Shown: positions 37,056 through 46,662, counted from the first letter of the stretch. The stretch: DNA of 64,000 bases from Desulfobacter postgatei 2ac9 (GCF_000233695.2 NZ_CM001488.1:3583601-3647600), one strand, 5' to 3'. Numbers and translations: made by a program. Notes: generated from the sequence alone by a model not told the origin.

Positions 37056-38015
37056 CTATAATTCCGATAGAACAGTATCAATAAATTCGGGCCTGACAAA
37101 TCCATTGAGGTCGGCTTCGATCGGCATGACCTTCATGGTTGTACGCATATAATCAAGCACGATGTTCAAAATTTGCATATCCGGAGCCAGAAGTTTTGGG
37201 CAATAGGTAATCCCGGAGGTGTTAAGTGTCCTTCGTATCTGCTCGCCAGAAAGGCCTAAAAAAGAGGCGGAGATGCGTTCAATGGTGTTTTCGGCGGTGT
37301 CCGGGGATGATGACATATACCGGTCAAGTTCCCGGGCGCTATAAAGGAGACAGCTGACCATCAGGGCCAAATCCTCCCCTTTGGTCACAAGCAGATCCTG
37401 GTGTACCACGAATACACTACCCGGATGATCCTTCCACAAATCCCGGGAAAGGAGCAGATGTTTGAATCCTTTTTTTTCAACCTCCGCGTCACCAAAGGGG
37501 GCAGGGCAGATAAAAGCTGCAATATCGCCGTCAAGATCCGAACTGGCCATTTCCGGCATCAAGGCAAACGGTACTGATTCAATTCTGACGCTTTCTCCTA
37601 ATTTTCCCGAACCGGCGATTTTTAAATTTCCTGCACTCAGCAGTCTGTGCAAAAGCAGATGTTGAATACTGAGCCTGTGCGGAATCAAAACGCTTTTACC
37701 TTTAAGATCCGCCAATCTTTGAATTTGGTTGGCCATAATGACTCTGCTGCCTGCCCTGTGAGTGAACATGAGCATGGATATTGCCGAACCCTTGTTAAAC
37801 AGATACATGGCCTGGGCAATATCCATAAAAGCGGCATGAATATCCCCGGATGCAAATCCCCTCTCCACCTGTTCCCAGGAACGCATGGTAAAAGGTATAA
37901 TATCCGAATCGGCACCAGACCCTTTACGCTGGATGTAACGGGGTAAAGCAAGTCCTAATATCAGATGATCAATACTAATAAAATGTCCGATTCGGATAGT
38001 CAGGGGCAGCCTCAA
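37056..38015 (-). CDS. Substrate-binding-protein homologue without signal peptide
   Basis: A 319-residue protein beginning MRLPLTIRIGHFISIDHLIL, with an NMT1/SsuA-like fold. It carries the same landmarks as its two relatives (IPHRLSIQHLLLHRLL, ICPAPFGDAE, WKDHPGSVF) but has no Sec, Tat or lipoprotein signal, so it is predicted to stay in the cytoplasm. It is the first gene of the ABC cluster and ends 3 bp before the ATPase. The function may be ligand sensing or regulation of the importer rather than periplasmic capture (inference). Confidence 0.75.
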   Translation of the reverse strand: MRLPLTIRIGHFISIDHLILGLALPRYIQRKGSGADSDIIPFTMRSWEQVERGFASGDIHAAFMDIAQAMYLFNKGSAISMLMFTHRAGSRVIMANQIQRLADLKGKSVLIPHRLSIQHLLLHRLLSAGNLKIAGSGKLGESVRIESVPFALMPEMASSDLDGDIAAFICPAPFGDAEVEKKGFKHLLLSRDLWKDHPGSVFVVHQDLLVTKGEDLALMVSCLLYSARELDRYMSSSPDTAENTIERISASFLGLSGEQIRRTLNTSGITYCPKLLAPDMQILNIVLDYMRTTMKVMPIEADLNGFVRPEFIDTVLSEL

Positions 38016-38117
38016 ATCTTTTAGACTTATTGATTTTGGATTTTATTGAGAAAAACTTTAACACAGCCCGGAATGCGTTGGCAAGTTTGTAGACGCAATT
38101 TATTTCATCTGCGGTAC

Positions 38118-39797
38118 TTAAAGTCGCCCGCTGCGAATAATGGCCACCAATAGCCAGACACCAAGGAGAGCAGCAGCAATGAATCCGGCAATGCCGATGA
38201 TGGAGACGCCGAGAATCATGGGCGGGATCCGGGAGTTGAGTACAATGGCCGAGCCCAGGATCAGGGCGGCAATGATAATGGCAAAAGAGATCCGATTGGA
38301 TGTCTGATCCTGGGTCATCATCAGCCGCTCCAGACCATCAAGGCTTACCGTGATCTTTATTTTTCCCTTTTTGATCTGGGTCATGATGCTGCTTGTATCC
38401 CCGGGCAGGGTCTGAAGCAGGGAAAAGAGATCCCTGGCGATGCCTAAAAACTCCCGGGAGAGCCGGGGTAATGAATATTTTCTTAGGGTTGCGGACTTGA
38501 TATAGGGCCGGGCATGGTTAAGGAGATCAAATTGAGGGTCTAGTGTGCGTGCCACCCCCTCAATACTGATAAATGCCTTCATCATTAAAAACAGGTCCGG
38601 AGGGATTCTCAACCCGTGCCGGGTGCAAAGCTCAAGAAACTGGTGAATCATGCGGCTGGGATTGATTTCTTCAAGCTTTCTGGACAAATATACCGCGCAA
38701 AATTGTGCGATATCCTTTTCCAGGGCCGCCATATTGACCGATGGGTCGGGCTCGGTCAGACGGCAAAGCAGACGGGCTGTATTCCTGGTATTTTTTGAGG
38801 CAAGCGCCTGGAGCAGATCAATGAATAACTCCCGGGTAGTTGAATCCACAAATCCCGTCATGCCAAAATCAATCATGCAGATGCGCTGGTCTTCCAGAAT
38901 AAAAATATTGCCCGGATGGGGATCGGCATGGAAGAAACCAAACTCAAATATCTGACGCATGACAAAATCGGCGCCAATGCGGGTGATTTTTTTTCTGTCA
39001 AGAGCTGCCCGGTCAATGGCTTCAACGTCATCGGCCTTGATCCCCAGGATATATTCCATACACAGCACCCGTTGTGTGGAATGGGACCAGTAGACTTCGG
39101 GAATGCGGATGTCCGGTTCTCTGGCGAACTGGTCAGCCATCTGTTCCATATTGGCCGCCTCCACCATGTAATCGAGCTCTTTTTCCAGGGATTGGGCAAA
39201 TTCTTCAACAATTTTCACGGGTCGGAATATGGCCATATCTTCCAGGTTTTTTTCCATGACCTGGGCCAGATAGTGGATGATTTCCAGATCAACCTCGATT
39301 GTTTTACGGATGCCGGGGCGCTGAATTTTTACCGCCACCTGCTCCTTTGACGACAGTTCCGCCCGGTGAACCTGTCCGATGGAGGCCGAAGCAAAAGGAG
39401 CCTCCTCAAAGGAATAGAATACCTCACTGATGGGTCTGCCAAACTCTGAAAGAATAATTTGTCCGACCTGTTCAAACGAAAATGACGGCACCTTGTCCTG
39501 GAGTTTGGCAAGCTCCCGGGTCAAGTCCAGGGGGATCAGATCCGGCCGTGAGGATAATACCTGGCCCATTTTAATGAAGGTGGGCCCAAGCTCCTCCAAA
39601 ACCATCCTGATCCGCTGATTCCTGGACAGTTTCTCATGGGGTTTTGAGAACGGAATTTTATCAAGATAATGATCAATCCCCATGGCATCAATAATATTTT
39701 CAAATCCGTACTTGAAAATAATGCCGATAATCTGTTGGTAACGAACCAGATGCCGGTATCGTTTCGTGACCCTGGAAATGGTCTTAAAACTGAGCAT
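38118..39797 (-). CDS. AarF/UbiB-family atypical kinase
   Basis: A 559-residue protein of the ABC1/UbiB family. It shows the KxGQ motif (FIKMGQVLSSRPDLIP), AVKIQRPG (ATP-binding Lys), HADPHPGNIF (catalytic loop) and MIDFGMTG (DFG-like), plus two C-terminal hydrophobic helices that anchor it in the membrane. UbiB proteins support quinone biosynthesis or lipid handling through ATPase activity. It lies directly after a phasin-like gene and an acyl-CoA dehydrogenase on the same strand and is probably co-transcribed with them. Confidence 0.9.
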   Translation of the reverse strand: MLSFKTISRVTKRYRHLVRYQQIIGIIFKYGFENIIDAMGIDHYLDKIPFSKPHEKLSRNQRIRMVLEELGPTFIKMGQVLSSRPDLIPLDLTRELAKLQDKVPSFSFEQVGQIILSEFGRPISEVFYSFEEAPFASASIGQVHRAELSSKEQVAVKIQRPGIRKTIEVDLEIIHYLAQVMEKNLEDMAIFRPVKIVEEFAQSLEKELDYMVEAANMEQMADQFAREPDIRIPEVYWSHSTQRVLCMEYILGIKADDVEAIDRAALDRKKITRIGADFVMRQIFEFGFFHADPHPGNIFILEDQRICMIDFGMTGFVDSTTRELFIDLLQALASKNTRNTARLLCRLTEPDPSVNMAALEKDIAQFCAVYLSRKLEEINPSRMIHQFLELCTRHGLRIPPDLFLMMKAFISIEGVARTLDPQFDLLNHARPYIKSATLRKYSLPRLSREFLGIARDLFSLLQTLPGDTSSIMTQIKKGKIKITVSLDGLERLMMTQDQTSNRISFAIIIAALILGSAIVLNSRIPPMILGVSIIGIAGFIAAALLGVWLLVAIIRSGRL

Positions 39798-39820
39798 GGT
39801 CAGGGCAAGATGCCTGGATT

Positions 39821-40123
39821 TCAGGCCTCTTTTTCAATTTTTTTAGACAGCTCGTCAATCCGGGCATTGAGTTCATCAATATCCCCACGGGTGGGCAGAT
39901 CCAGGCGTTTAAGTACCGATTCCACAACTGCTTCAACTTTTTTATCAAGGCTGGATTTTGCTTCGTCGTACCGTTTTTTACACTCTTCCAGAAAGTCCTT
40001 TGCCTCTTTCTGGTTCATTTCAGACTGTTCTGCGAACTCCTTGGCAAAGGTTTCAATTTCTTTTTTGGAGCGCAGCGCCATACCCACCCCGGTGAGCAGA
40101 CTGTTTTTTAAGGTTTCAAGCAT
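39821..40123 (-). CDS. Phasin-like/PHA-granule-associated small protein
   Basis: A 100-residue, highly charged helical protein (MLETLKNSLLTGVGMALRSKKEI, then EECKKRYDEAKSSLDKKVEAVVESV and a C-terminal heptad-like stretch ARIDELSKKIEKEA). This is the pattern of the phasin/COG3937 group that coats polyhydroxyalkanoate granules or forms coiled-coil accessory proteins. The ATG at 40123 has GGGAGGAAAAG upstream; the longer frame to 40225 overlaps the acyl-CoA dehydrogenase and is rejected. It sits between the acyl-CoA dehydrogenase and the AarF kinase. Confidence 0.75.
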   Translation of the reverse strand: MLETLKNSLLTGVGMALRSKKEIETFAKEFAEQSEMNQKEAKDFLEECKKRYDEAKSSLDKKVEAVVESVLKRLDLPTRGDIDELNARIDELSKKIEKEA

Positions 40124-40148
40124 GTTCTTTTCCTCCCTTTTATTTTTA

Positions 40149-41996
40149 CTATTTTGAGCCAAAGGAGACGTCCAATATATCCTCCACAGAGCTATCCCCT
40201 TCAAGAATGGCATCCATCTTACCATAAGATCCGGGCAAAAGGGTATTGATAAAAAATCTGGCAGAGGCCATCACGCCGGCATAAAATGCTGCCTCTTTGT
40301 TTTTCCCAACCTTGGCAGCCACAGCTTCAGGGTCAAGAGAGCCTACTTTTTCAGCCAATTTAGGTGCGGCAACACAGGCTCGCCACAGATGCATCCAGGC
40401 AAAGACGATATCCCCTGTAATCTCCAGGAAGGGGTGAGCAAAGGCATAAGCGTTAAGCACCTTTTCAGACCTTGCCCTTGCACCGATCTCATAGGCAACA
40501 ACATCATACCGGTCCAGAGCAAGTTCGACCTTTTCGAAAAGTACTTCAAGTCCTTCAATTTTTTGGGCTTCAATTATGGTTTTTCTGATCTGATCCAGGA
40601 AGTATACAAAACTTTGCCCATTGTTCATGGAGAGCTTGCGACCGAGAAGATCCATGGCCTGGATCCCGTTGGTGCCTTCGTAAATCATGAAGATTCTGGA
40701 ATCACGCATGAGCTGCTCTGCCGGAAATTCCTTGCAGTATCCATATCCGCCGTAAACCTGGACGCCGTGGGAGCAGACCTCAAGGGCCTTATCCGTGATA
40801 TAGCCTTTGACAATTGGGGTGAGTACCTCAATTAAAGCGGCGGTATTGGCCTTTAATGCCTCATCATCCGTGGTATGAACAATGTCCTCGCATTTGGCAT
40901 AGTAATAGTGCAGGGACCGCATGCCTTCGGTGTATACTTTCATATTCAGCAGCTGGCGTTTAACATCCGGGTGATTAATAATGGTTACGTTTTTGGCTGT
41001 GGCATCCTTGCCCGCTGTAAGATGTCGGCCCTGTACCCGGGTTCTGGCATAATCAAGGGCGTTCATATAAGCGGCGGACGCCACGGCAAAACCCTGGACA
41101 CCCACAAATGCCCGGGATTCGTTCATCATTTGAAACATTGCGGACATGCCCTTGTTTTCTTCGCCGAGAAGGGTGCCGATGCAAGGTCCTTTGTCTCCCA
41201 AAGCCAGGGTGCAGGTAGCATTACCGTGAATGCCCATCTTTTCTTCAAGGCCCGTGCATACCACATTGTTGAATTCACCCAGGGAGCCGTCTTCATTAAC
41301 CAGGTATTTGGGCACCAGAAACAGGGAGATTCCCCGGGTGCCCGCAGGTGCGCCCTCAATACGCGCAAGGACCGGATGGATAATATTATCGCAAAGATCG
41401 TGTTCACCCGCAGAGATGAAAATTTTTGTACCCTGGATGGTGTAGGTGCCGTCATCGTTCAAGGTGGCTGCGGTGGTCAACGCGCCCACGTCGGAACCGG
41501 CCTCGGGTTCCGTCAGGAGCATGGTGCCGCCCCACTGGCCTGCAAACATTTTTTTCATGTACAGTTTTTTCTGGGTTTCATTACCAAAGGCTTCCACCAG
41601 CTTGGATGCGCCGTGGGTCATGCCGTAATAGAGCATAAAGGCGGAGTTGGCGCCTACCATATATTCCAAAGCTGCGCACCCCACGGTTTTGGGCATGCCC
41701 TGGCCGCCCACCTCCGGATCATCACACATGGCCAGCCATTCACCTTCGCAGAAGAGCTTCCAGGCCCGTTTGAAAGATTGGGGCGTGGTCACTTTACCGT
41801 TTTCAAGGGTGCAGCCGATCTCATCTCCGTCTTTAAATGTGGGCAGAATCTCCTTAATGGCAAGCTTCCTTGCTTCCGAGACAATCAGGTTAACGGTCTT
41901 TTTATTGAATTGCTCAAATAACTCATGGTCAACCGTTCCGATTTGTTCATGCAATACAAAGTCGACATCGCGCCTGTCTGCAATTGGCTGTGCCAT
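40149..41996 (-). CDS. Acyl-CoA dehydrogenase (long, about 600-residue type)
   Basis: A 615-residue flavoprotein. It has the AcdA-type N-terminal extension, LTEPEAGSDVGAL (FAD and substrate binding), IHGNATCTLALGDKG, and YGGYGYCKEFPAEQLMRD followed by YEGTNGIQAMDLLGRK. A C-terminal extension ends GKMDAILEGDSSVEDILDVSF. This is the long acyl-CoA dehydrogenase subgroup that includes DmdC-like enzymes. It oxidises an acyl-CoA to the 2-enoyl-CoA and passes electrons to ETF. The chain-length preference is not visible. It leads a minus-strand unit with the phasin-like and AarF genes, and a near-palindrome in its leader may bind a regulator. Confidence 0.92.
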   Translation of the reverse strand: MAQPIADRRDVDFVLHEQIGTVDHELFEQFNKKTVNLIVSEARKLAIKEILPTFKDGDEIGCTLENGKVTTPQSFKRAWKLFCEGEWLAMCDDPEVGGQGMPKTVGCAALEYMVGANSAFMLYYGMTHGASKLVEAFGNETQKKLYMKKMFAGQWGGTMLLTEPEAGSDVGALTTAATLNDDGTYTIQGTKIFISAGEHDLCDNIIHPVLARIEGAPAGTRGISLFLVPKYLVNEDGSLGEFNNVVCTGLEEKMGIHGNATCTLALGDKGPCIGTLLGEENKGMSAMFQMMNESRAFVGVQGFAVASAAYMNALDYARTRVQGRHLTAGKDATAKNVTIINHPDVKRQLLNMKVYTEGMRSLHYYYAKCEDIVHTTDDEALKANTAALIEVLTPIVKGYITDKALEVCSHGVQVYGGYGYCKEFPAEQLMRDSRIFMIYEGTNGIQAMDLLGRKLSMNNGQSFVYFLDQIRKTIIEAQKIEGLEVLFEKVELALDRYDVVAYEIGARARSEKVLNAYAFAHPFLEITGDIVFAWMHLWRACVAAPKLAEKVGSLDPEAVAAKVGKNKEAAFYAGVMASARFFINTLLPGSYGKMDAILEGDSSVEDILDVSFGSK

Positions 41997-42039
41997 ATTA
42001 TCATTCCCTTCTTAAAACTGTTCATGGTTGATATAGGTA

Positions 42040-42066
42040 GGCATCTGTTGCACGCAACAAGATGCC
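42040..42066. promoter_or_regulatory. Near-perfect palindrome upstream of the acyl-CoA dehydrogenase
   Basis: GGCATCTGTTGC-AC-GCAACA-A-GATGCC forms a 12-bp dyad with a single bulged A, 44 bp before the acyl-CoA dehydrogenase ATG. Its size and position suit a TetR- or GntR-type repressor operator, but no matching regulator gene is seen nearby. The rest of 41997-42301 is A/T-rich without other recognisable signals. Confidence 0.4.
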
Positions 42067-42301
42067 GACTAACGAAAAGCATGGTATATGTAGTATAAAA
42101 AATTTAATATTTCCAAATTTTTTTGAAAATTGTTTAGCTGAATTTCTAAAATCTTTTTTTCATTCCGGCCTTTATTAATATAAGAAGGTTTAAATATGAT
42201 TATTTTTTTGCTAAATAGAGTTAATTATCGGCCCGGTTTCATATGAGTCTAAGATGTTAGTTCCGTAAAATAAATGTCTAACTGATGGATACAAAAGACG
42301 C

Positions 42302-43141
42302 ATGCGAATAAAATGTTGGGGTTCTAGAGGATCAATCTGTGTATCAGGGCAACAATATACCAAGTACGGCGGCGATACCACCTGTTTTGAGATCCAGGCA
42401 AATTCGGGTGAGGTTGTGATCATTGACGCCGGTACCGGCATCCGCAGGCTTGGAAAATCCATGGTTCAAAAAAAAATTAAGAGATGTTATCTGCTTTTGA
42501 CCCATACCCACTGGGATCACATCATTGGTATGCCCTTTTTTCATCCCCTGCTTGATGCGGATACCACAGTCCACATCCAGGACCGGACCTTTGCCGGACT
42601 GACAACGAAACAGGTTATTGACCGGGTCATGTGTATGCCTTTTTTCCCCGTCGGGTTAAAGGCCTACAACGCTGATATCCGGTTTGATTCATCCCTGAAC
42701 AACCGTTTTTCCATCGGCAGCCTGGATATTGAAACAATCCTCACCTCCCATTCCCAGGACAGCATTGGATACAGGTTTACGGAAAATGGGAAAACATTTG
42801 TGTTTCTTACGGACAATGAACTGGGATATACCCACTCCCAGGGCAGAAGTGTTAAAGAATACATCGCCTTTTCAAAAGATGCGGATTTACTGTTCCATGA
42901 CACCGAGTACACGGATGATGAATACCTGAATAGAAGCGGGTGGGGTCACTCCTGCCTGTCCGATGTTTTGGATTTAAGCGTTAAGGCGTCAGTGGGGCAG
43001 CTTGGCCTTATTCATATCAACCAGGACAGAACCGATGACCAGGTGGATGCCATGGTTGACCAGTGCCGTCGATTTTTCAATAATAATCACCTCTCCACCT
43101 CCTGTTATGCTGTTGCTGCGGATTTTGAAATTTTTCTATAA
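42302..43141 (+). CDS. MBL-fold metallo-hydrolase
   Basis: A 279-residue protein of the metallo-beta-lactamase fold. It starts MRIKCWGSRGS and has the zinc motif THTHWDH and further ligands in TSHSQDS, FLTDNE and a terminal histidine region. This resembles the cyclic-nucleotide-phosphodiesterase/PqsE-like group. The substrate cannot be assigned. It overlaps the start of the AmpG-like transporter gene by 35 bp, so the two are probably translated from one mRNA. Confidence 0.85.
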   Translation: MRIKCWGSRGSICVSGQQYTKYGGDTTCFEIQANSGEVVIIDAGTGIRRLGKSMVQKKIKRCYLLLTHTHWDHIIGMPFFHPLLDADTTVHIQDRTFAGLTTKQVIDRVMCMPFFPVGLKAYNADIRFDSSLNNRFSIGSLDIETILTSHSQDSIGYRFTENGKTFVFLTDNELGYTHSQGRSVKEYIAFSKDADLLFHDTEYTDDEYLNRSGWGHSCLSDVLDLSVKASVGQLGLIHINQDRTDDQVDAMVDQCRRFFNNNHLSTSCYAVAADFEIFL

Positions 43142-44684
43142 CCCTTCAAAAGCCTGGGAGGCTGCCAAGAATTTTTCCCACCCCAGGGTGGTCACCATGC
43201 TTTTTTTCGGGTTCAGCGCAGGGCTGCCCATTCTGCTGATTTTTTCATCTCTGTCGCTTTGGCTTCGTGAGGCAGGTATCCAGCGTTCGGCTGTCACCTT
43301 TTTCTCCTGGGCAGCCTTAGGGTATTCCTTTAAATTTATCTGGGCACCCTTGGTGGATCAAATGCCCATTCCCGTAATGACTCGAAGGCTTGGCCGGCGC
43401 AGGGCCTGGATACTTCTGGCCCAGATCTGCATTGCTTCGGCCATTTTTGCCATGTCCATGATTGATCCGGCAAAGGCAGAGAACTGTTTATTCTTGATGG
43501 CTCTGGCTGCCGTGGCCTTAGGCTTTTCTTCGGCCACTCAGGACATTGCCATTGATGCCTACCGCATTGAATCAGCAGGCGAAGCGCTCCAGGCTTTGAT
43601 GGCTTCGATGTATATTGCCGGATACCGGATCGGGATGCTGGCCGCAGGTGCAGGTGCCTTGTTTATAGCCCAGATCCAAGGCTCAACCCCGGGCGCTTAT
43701 GATTACACGGCCTGGCGCACGGCCTACCAGATCATGGCCGGGCTGATGGCCATTGGGATGATCACGGTATTTGTAATTAAAGAACCTGCAATAACGGAAA
43801 AAGAAGCAACTTGCGCCCGGAACAGGGATCATGCCCGGTTTTTTATTCTTTTTTTAATTTCTGCGGCTGCCTTTGTGGGGTGGTTTTATTTTTCATCCGG
43901 GATTGCATCCACATTAAAAGAACAGGTGGCCCTTGTTGTGAAAAACCATTCTGCCGCCGGATTTATAGTTGAAACCGCACGGCTTGCCGCAGGCCTTTGT
44001 TCAGCACTTCTGGCGGCAAGGGTGATGGTGGCCCTGAAAGTGGCGGACATGGAGATGATCCGGTCCGCCTATGTTGAACCGGTTTCGGATTTTTTTTTGC
44101 GGTACGGCGCAGGCCTGGCCTGGATGCTTCTTGCGCTTATCGGCCTGTACCGGATTTCGGATATTGTTCTAGGTGTTATTTCCAATGTCTTTTACCAGGA
44201 CATGGGTTTTTCAAAAATTCATATCGCAAGCATCGTAAAAACCTTCGGACTGTTCATGACCATTGCCGGCGGTTTTCTGGGTGGCACCCTGTCAATTCAG
44301 TTCGGGGTGATGCGCATTCTTTTTGCCGGGGCATTGCTGTCAGCGCTGACAAACCTGCTGTTTGTTCTCATGGCCTGGACCGGTCCGGCCCTGCCCATGC
44401 TCTACCTTGTGATCTCCGCGGATAACCTGGCCGGCGGCCTCGCCGGCGCTGCATTTGTGGCCTTTTTATCCAGTCTGACCAATGTCAGGTTCACCGCCGT
44501 TCAATATGCCGTATTTTCGTCATTAATGACCCTTGTACCAAAGGTGTTTTCCGGATATTCCGGGGCCATGGTGGACCAACTGGGATACCCTGTGTTTTTC
44601 ACGATAACCGCCGTGATGGGTATCCCGGTTCTTATTTTAATCCTGATCTGCGGGGTTAAACTGCAAGTGAAGAACCGCAGATGA
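43107..44684 (+). CDS. AmpG-like MFS transporter
   Basis: A 525-residue polytopic membrane protein of the major facilitator superfamily. The segments VVTMLFFGFSAGLPILLIFSSLSLWLREAGI, KFIWAPLVDQM, RLGRRRAWILLAQ and SSATQDIAIDAYRIE match AmpG, the permease that imports anhydro-muropeptides for peptidoglycan recycling. A long insert (about residues 235-330) between the halves is unusual. The ATG at 43107 was chosen because it begins the family-like N-terminus. It overlaps the MBL gene. Confidence 0.85.
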   Translation: MLLLRILKFFYNPSKAWEAAKNFSHPRVVTMLFFGFSAGLPILLIFSSLSLWLREAGIQRSAVTFFSWAALGYSFKFIWAPLVDQMPIPVMTRRLGRRRAWILLAQICIASAIFAMSMIDPAKAENCLFLMALAAVALGFSSATQDIAIDAYRIESAGEALQALMASMYIAGYRIGMLAAGAGALFIAQIQGSTPGAYDYTAWRTAYQIMAGLMAIGMITVFVIKEPAITEKEATCARNRDHARFFILFLISAAAFVGWFYFSSGIASTLKEQVALVVKNHSAAGFIVETARLAAGLCSALLAARVMVALKVADMEMIRSAYVEPVSDFFLRYGAGLAWMLLALIGLYRISDIVLGVISNVFYQDMGFSKIHIASIVKTFGLFMTIAGGFLGGTLSIQFGVMRILFAGALLSALTNLLFVLMAWTGPALPMLYLVISADNLAGGLAGAAFVAFLSSLTNVRFTAVQYAVFSSLMTLVPKVFSGYSGAMVDQLGYPVFFTITAVMGIPVLILILICGVKLQVKNRR

Positions 44685-44927
44685 AATTCGGTGTATTCTA
44701 ATTGTTGAAATATAAGGGTAAAAATCAAGGTTTGACCCCATGACACGCAGGTGATATATATTGCGGCCTACATTATGTTATCGTTTGACATCAACTTATT
44801 GGATAAAAAAACTTGAACATCGAGTAACAGATAAAATTTTTTGGAACCTATTCTGGATGGTTATAAACACTCTGTGTTTGGATTTTTTGTGATACTTCCA
44901 TATGTTCAATTTTGTAAGGAAAATGAA

Positions 44928-45494
44928 ATGAAAAAAATGATTTTTTTTATATCTATATTTTTTATATTTATATTTATAGCATCAAATCAAGCTGTTGCGT
45001 TTCCAGAAGGCTTGCAACCAAGCACTGAGAAAATGTTAATTGGTTCGTGGGAAGTATCTGTATATATTTCGCCTGCTGAGATAGCACAGATGCTTGGTGA
45101 ATCTCTTCCACAAAATTTAAGTATAGCACTAACAGGCTCTGGTTCTCACACTTATCATGTTGGAGGGAAATGCAATACTGATGGGCAAGTTACATTAAGG
45201 TTGAATCTGGAAGGTCAAGAGTTACCGCTCAATTTTTTAGTACGACATGCAGGGACATGGGAGATACACGACAACATAATAGTCGAAACTAATATTAATT
45301 CGGTTGTAACCCCTAATGATCCAATTACTATGAACGTAGTGAACGTATCACCGGAATATCAATCAATGTTTACGCCTGCTTCGGGAGACTCCACGTCTAT
45401 GAAAATAATTCACATTTCAGAAAAAATAGCAGAATTGAAGATGATGGAATCACCATACCGCAGTTTTACATTAAGAAAAAAGATTGGAAAATAG
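44928..45494 (+). CDS. Secreted protein of unknown function
   Basis: A 188-residue protein with a very hydrophobic signal peptide (KKMIFFISIFFIFIFIAS, cleavage near NQAVA-FPEG). The mature domain is beta-rich: LIGSWEVSVYISPAEIA, GSGSHTYHVGGKCNTDG, HAGTWEIHDN. It looks lipocalin/META-like in pattern, but no family is assigned. AT content is clearly higher than that of the upstream genes, which suggests horizontal origin. Its TAG stop at 45492-45494 directly abuts a remnant IS end, so the C-terminus may have been altered by insertion. AAGGAAAA precedes the ATG. Confidence 0.7.
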   Translation: MKKMIFFISIFFIFIFIASNQAVAFPEGLQPSTEKMLIGSWEVSVYISPAEIAQMLGESLPQNLSIALTGSGSHTYHVGGKCNTDGQVTLRLNLEGQELPLNFLVRHAGTWEIHDNIIVETNINSVVTPNDPITMNVVNVSPEYQSMFTPASGDSTSMKIIHISEKIAELKMMESPYRSFTLRKKIGK

Positions 45495-45552
45495 GGGACT
45501 TGGCCGATCTCAACTTACCGTTAATGGTCGAATAGTAATATCCGACTGAGGA
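45495..45552 (-). mobile_element. 58-bp terminal remnant of an ISAzo13-type element, inverted
   Basis: The reverse complement of this stretch matches the right end of the IS at 48821-50136 (50079-50136) with about five mismatches, including the last codons of its transposase and the terminal GGGACTT. It is oriented opposite to that IS and starts at the stop codon of the secreted-protein gene. Confidence 0.75.
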
Positions 45553-46357
45553 ATTGATTATAAGAGCCAAAAAGAACTGTGTGGCCTATTTCGAAGCACA
45601 GATACCTCAAAAAAAAAGCCCGGGTAGACCACCAGAGTATGGTTAAAAAGTACGGTTATTAGAGCTATTTGATCATCAACACCTATTCTCAAAAATCGAA
45701 TGCACAATTTATGGGAAAATTGAAGAGATTTCAATCACTTCCCTGGATTTACTCTGGAAGCCGACAGCTGGTCTGATCCGTTTTGTGCTGGCAATTACCA
45801 GTCGTGGTCCTATCGTATTGATGTGCAGTGACCTGCATCAAGATCCTGTTATGGCCCTTGAACTTTATTGCGCCAGGTTCCGTATCGAAACTATGTTTGA
45901 TATGCTCAAAAATGTCATGGGTGTTTTTCGATATCGATTTTGGACAAAGGGTTTGCCGCGCCATTCCAGAAAGCCCAGAAAGAATAAATATTTGAATCCT
46001 CCGATGGGCATTGATCAAAAAAGAAAAGTCAGACGCTGCTTTGATGCATATGAACGATTTGTCATGATCGGTTCAATTGCCCTTGGTTTGCTGCAACTGA
46101 TTTCATTAAAATATCAAAATTCTGTATGGCGTGAATTTCAAGGCTTCTTGAGAACAAAATCCAGAAGCCTCCCCTCTGAACGAACGGTCAAATTTGTAAT
46201 CGCCAACTTATTGATCGTTGATTTATTCAGTTCCGCTCCAGGAGCGATAATACGGAAAATTCAAAAGTACCGTTTCAAGAAAAAAATGCTCAAACCAGGT
46301 GTTTTGCCGGAGAAGCTGGTGCCAGATCCAGAAATGGCTTTGCCAAAGCTTGAATGA
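45551..46357 (+). pseudogene. Degenerate DDE transposase (C-terminal half)
   Basis: A frame continuous in translation from about 45551 to 46357 except for one TAA at 45644-45646. The upstream part reads VAYFEAQIPQKKSPGRPPEYG and the downstream part includes CSDLHQDPVMALELYCARFRIETMFDMLKN, then DAYERFVMIGSIALGLLQ. This is the C-terminal half of an IS4-like DDE transposase in which the D/E catalytic region is followed by RFRIE. The N-terminal half is missing, apparently lost at the junction with the ISAzo13 remnant. The exact IS family is not assigned. Confidence 0.75.
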
Positions 46358-46541
46358 ACCGTGTCGAAAGTACTCCCATGGTCTCAAATTTGGAACATTA
46401 AGGGAAGGAGTACGTCGATATATTGCCTCCCAAAGTTACGACTCACGAGTCAGTTTAATGTCTTTTTGTCTCCGGATCGGTTCAACAGAAATATGGCTTC
46501 CTTTCTTAGGATGATTCAAATTTTTCATATTTTCAAGAATT

Positions 46542-46576
46542 CCCAACTTTTAATAAAAAGTTGGATAAAAGTTAGG
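46542..46576. repeat. 35-bp hairpin repeat, copy 1
   Basis: Stem CCAACTTTT (46543-46551)/AAAAGTTGG (46556-46564) with loop AATA, followed by GTTAGG at 46571-46576. The same layout recurs exactly 121 bp downstream. It lies between the transposase relic and hipBA. Confidence 0.7.
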
Positions 46577-46662
46577 ATATGTTTTTCGAAAAAGCAAGTC
46601 CAAATTTTCAATAAAAGCCCCCAACGCTTTTATTGATGAGCCTTGGGGAGAATTCTTATAAT

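Noticed and set aside
39821-40225. Longer start for the phasin-like gene at 40225
   Set aside because: It would overlap the acyl-CoA dehydrogenase by 77 bp; ATG 40123 has a perfect GGAGG site.
43002-43106. Longer start for the AmpG-like transporter
   Set aside because: It overlaps the MBL gene deeply and adds non-membrane sequence unlike the family N-terminus.
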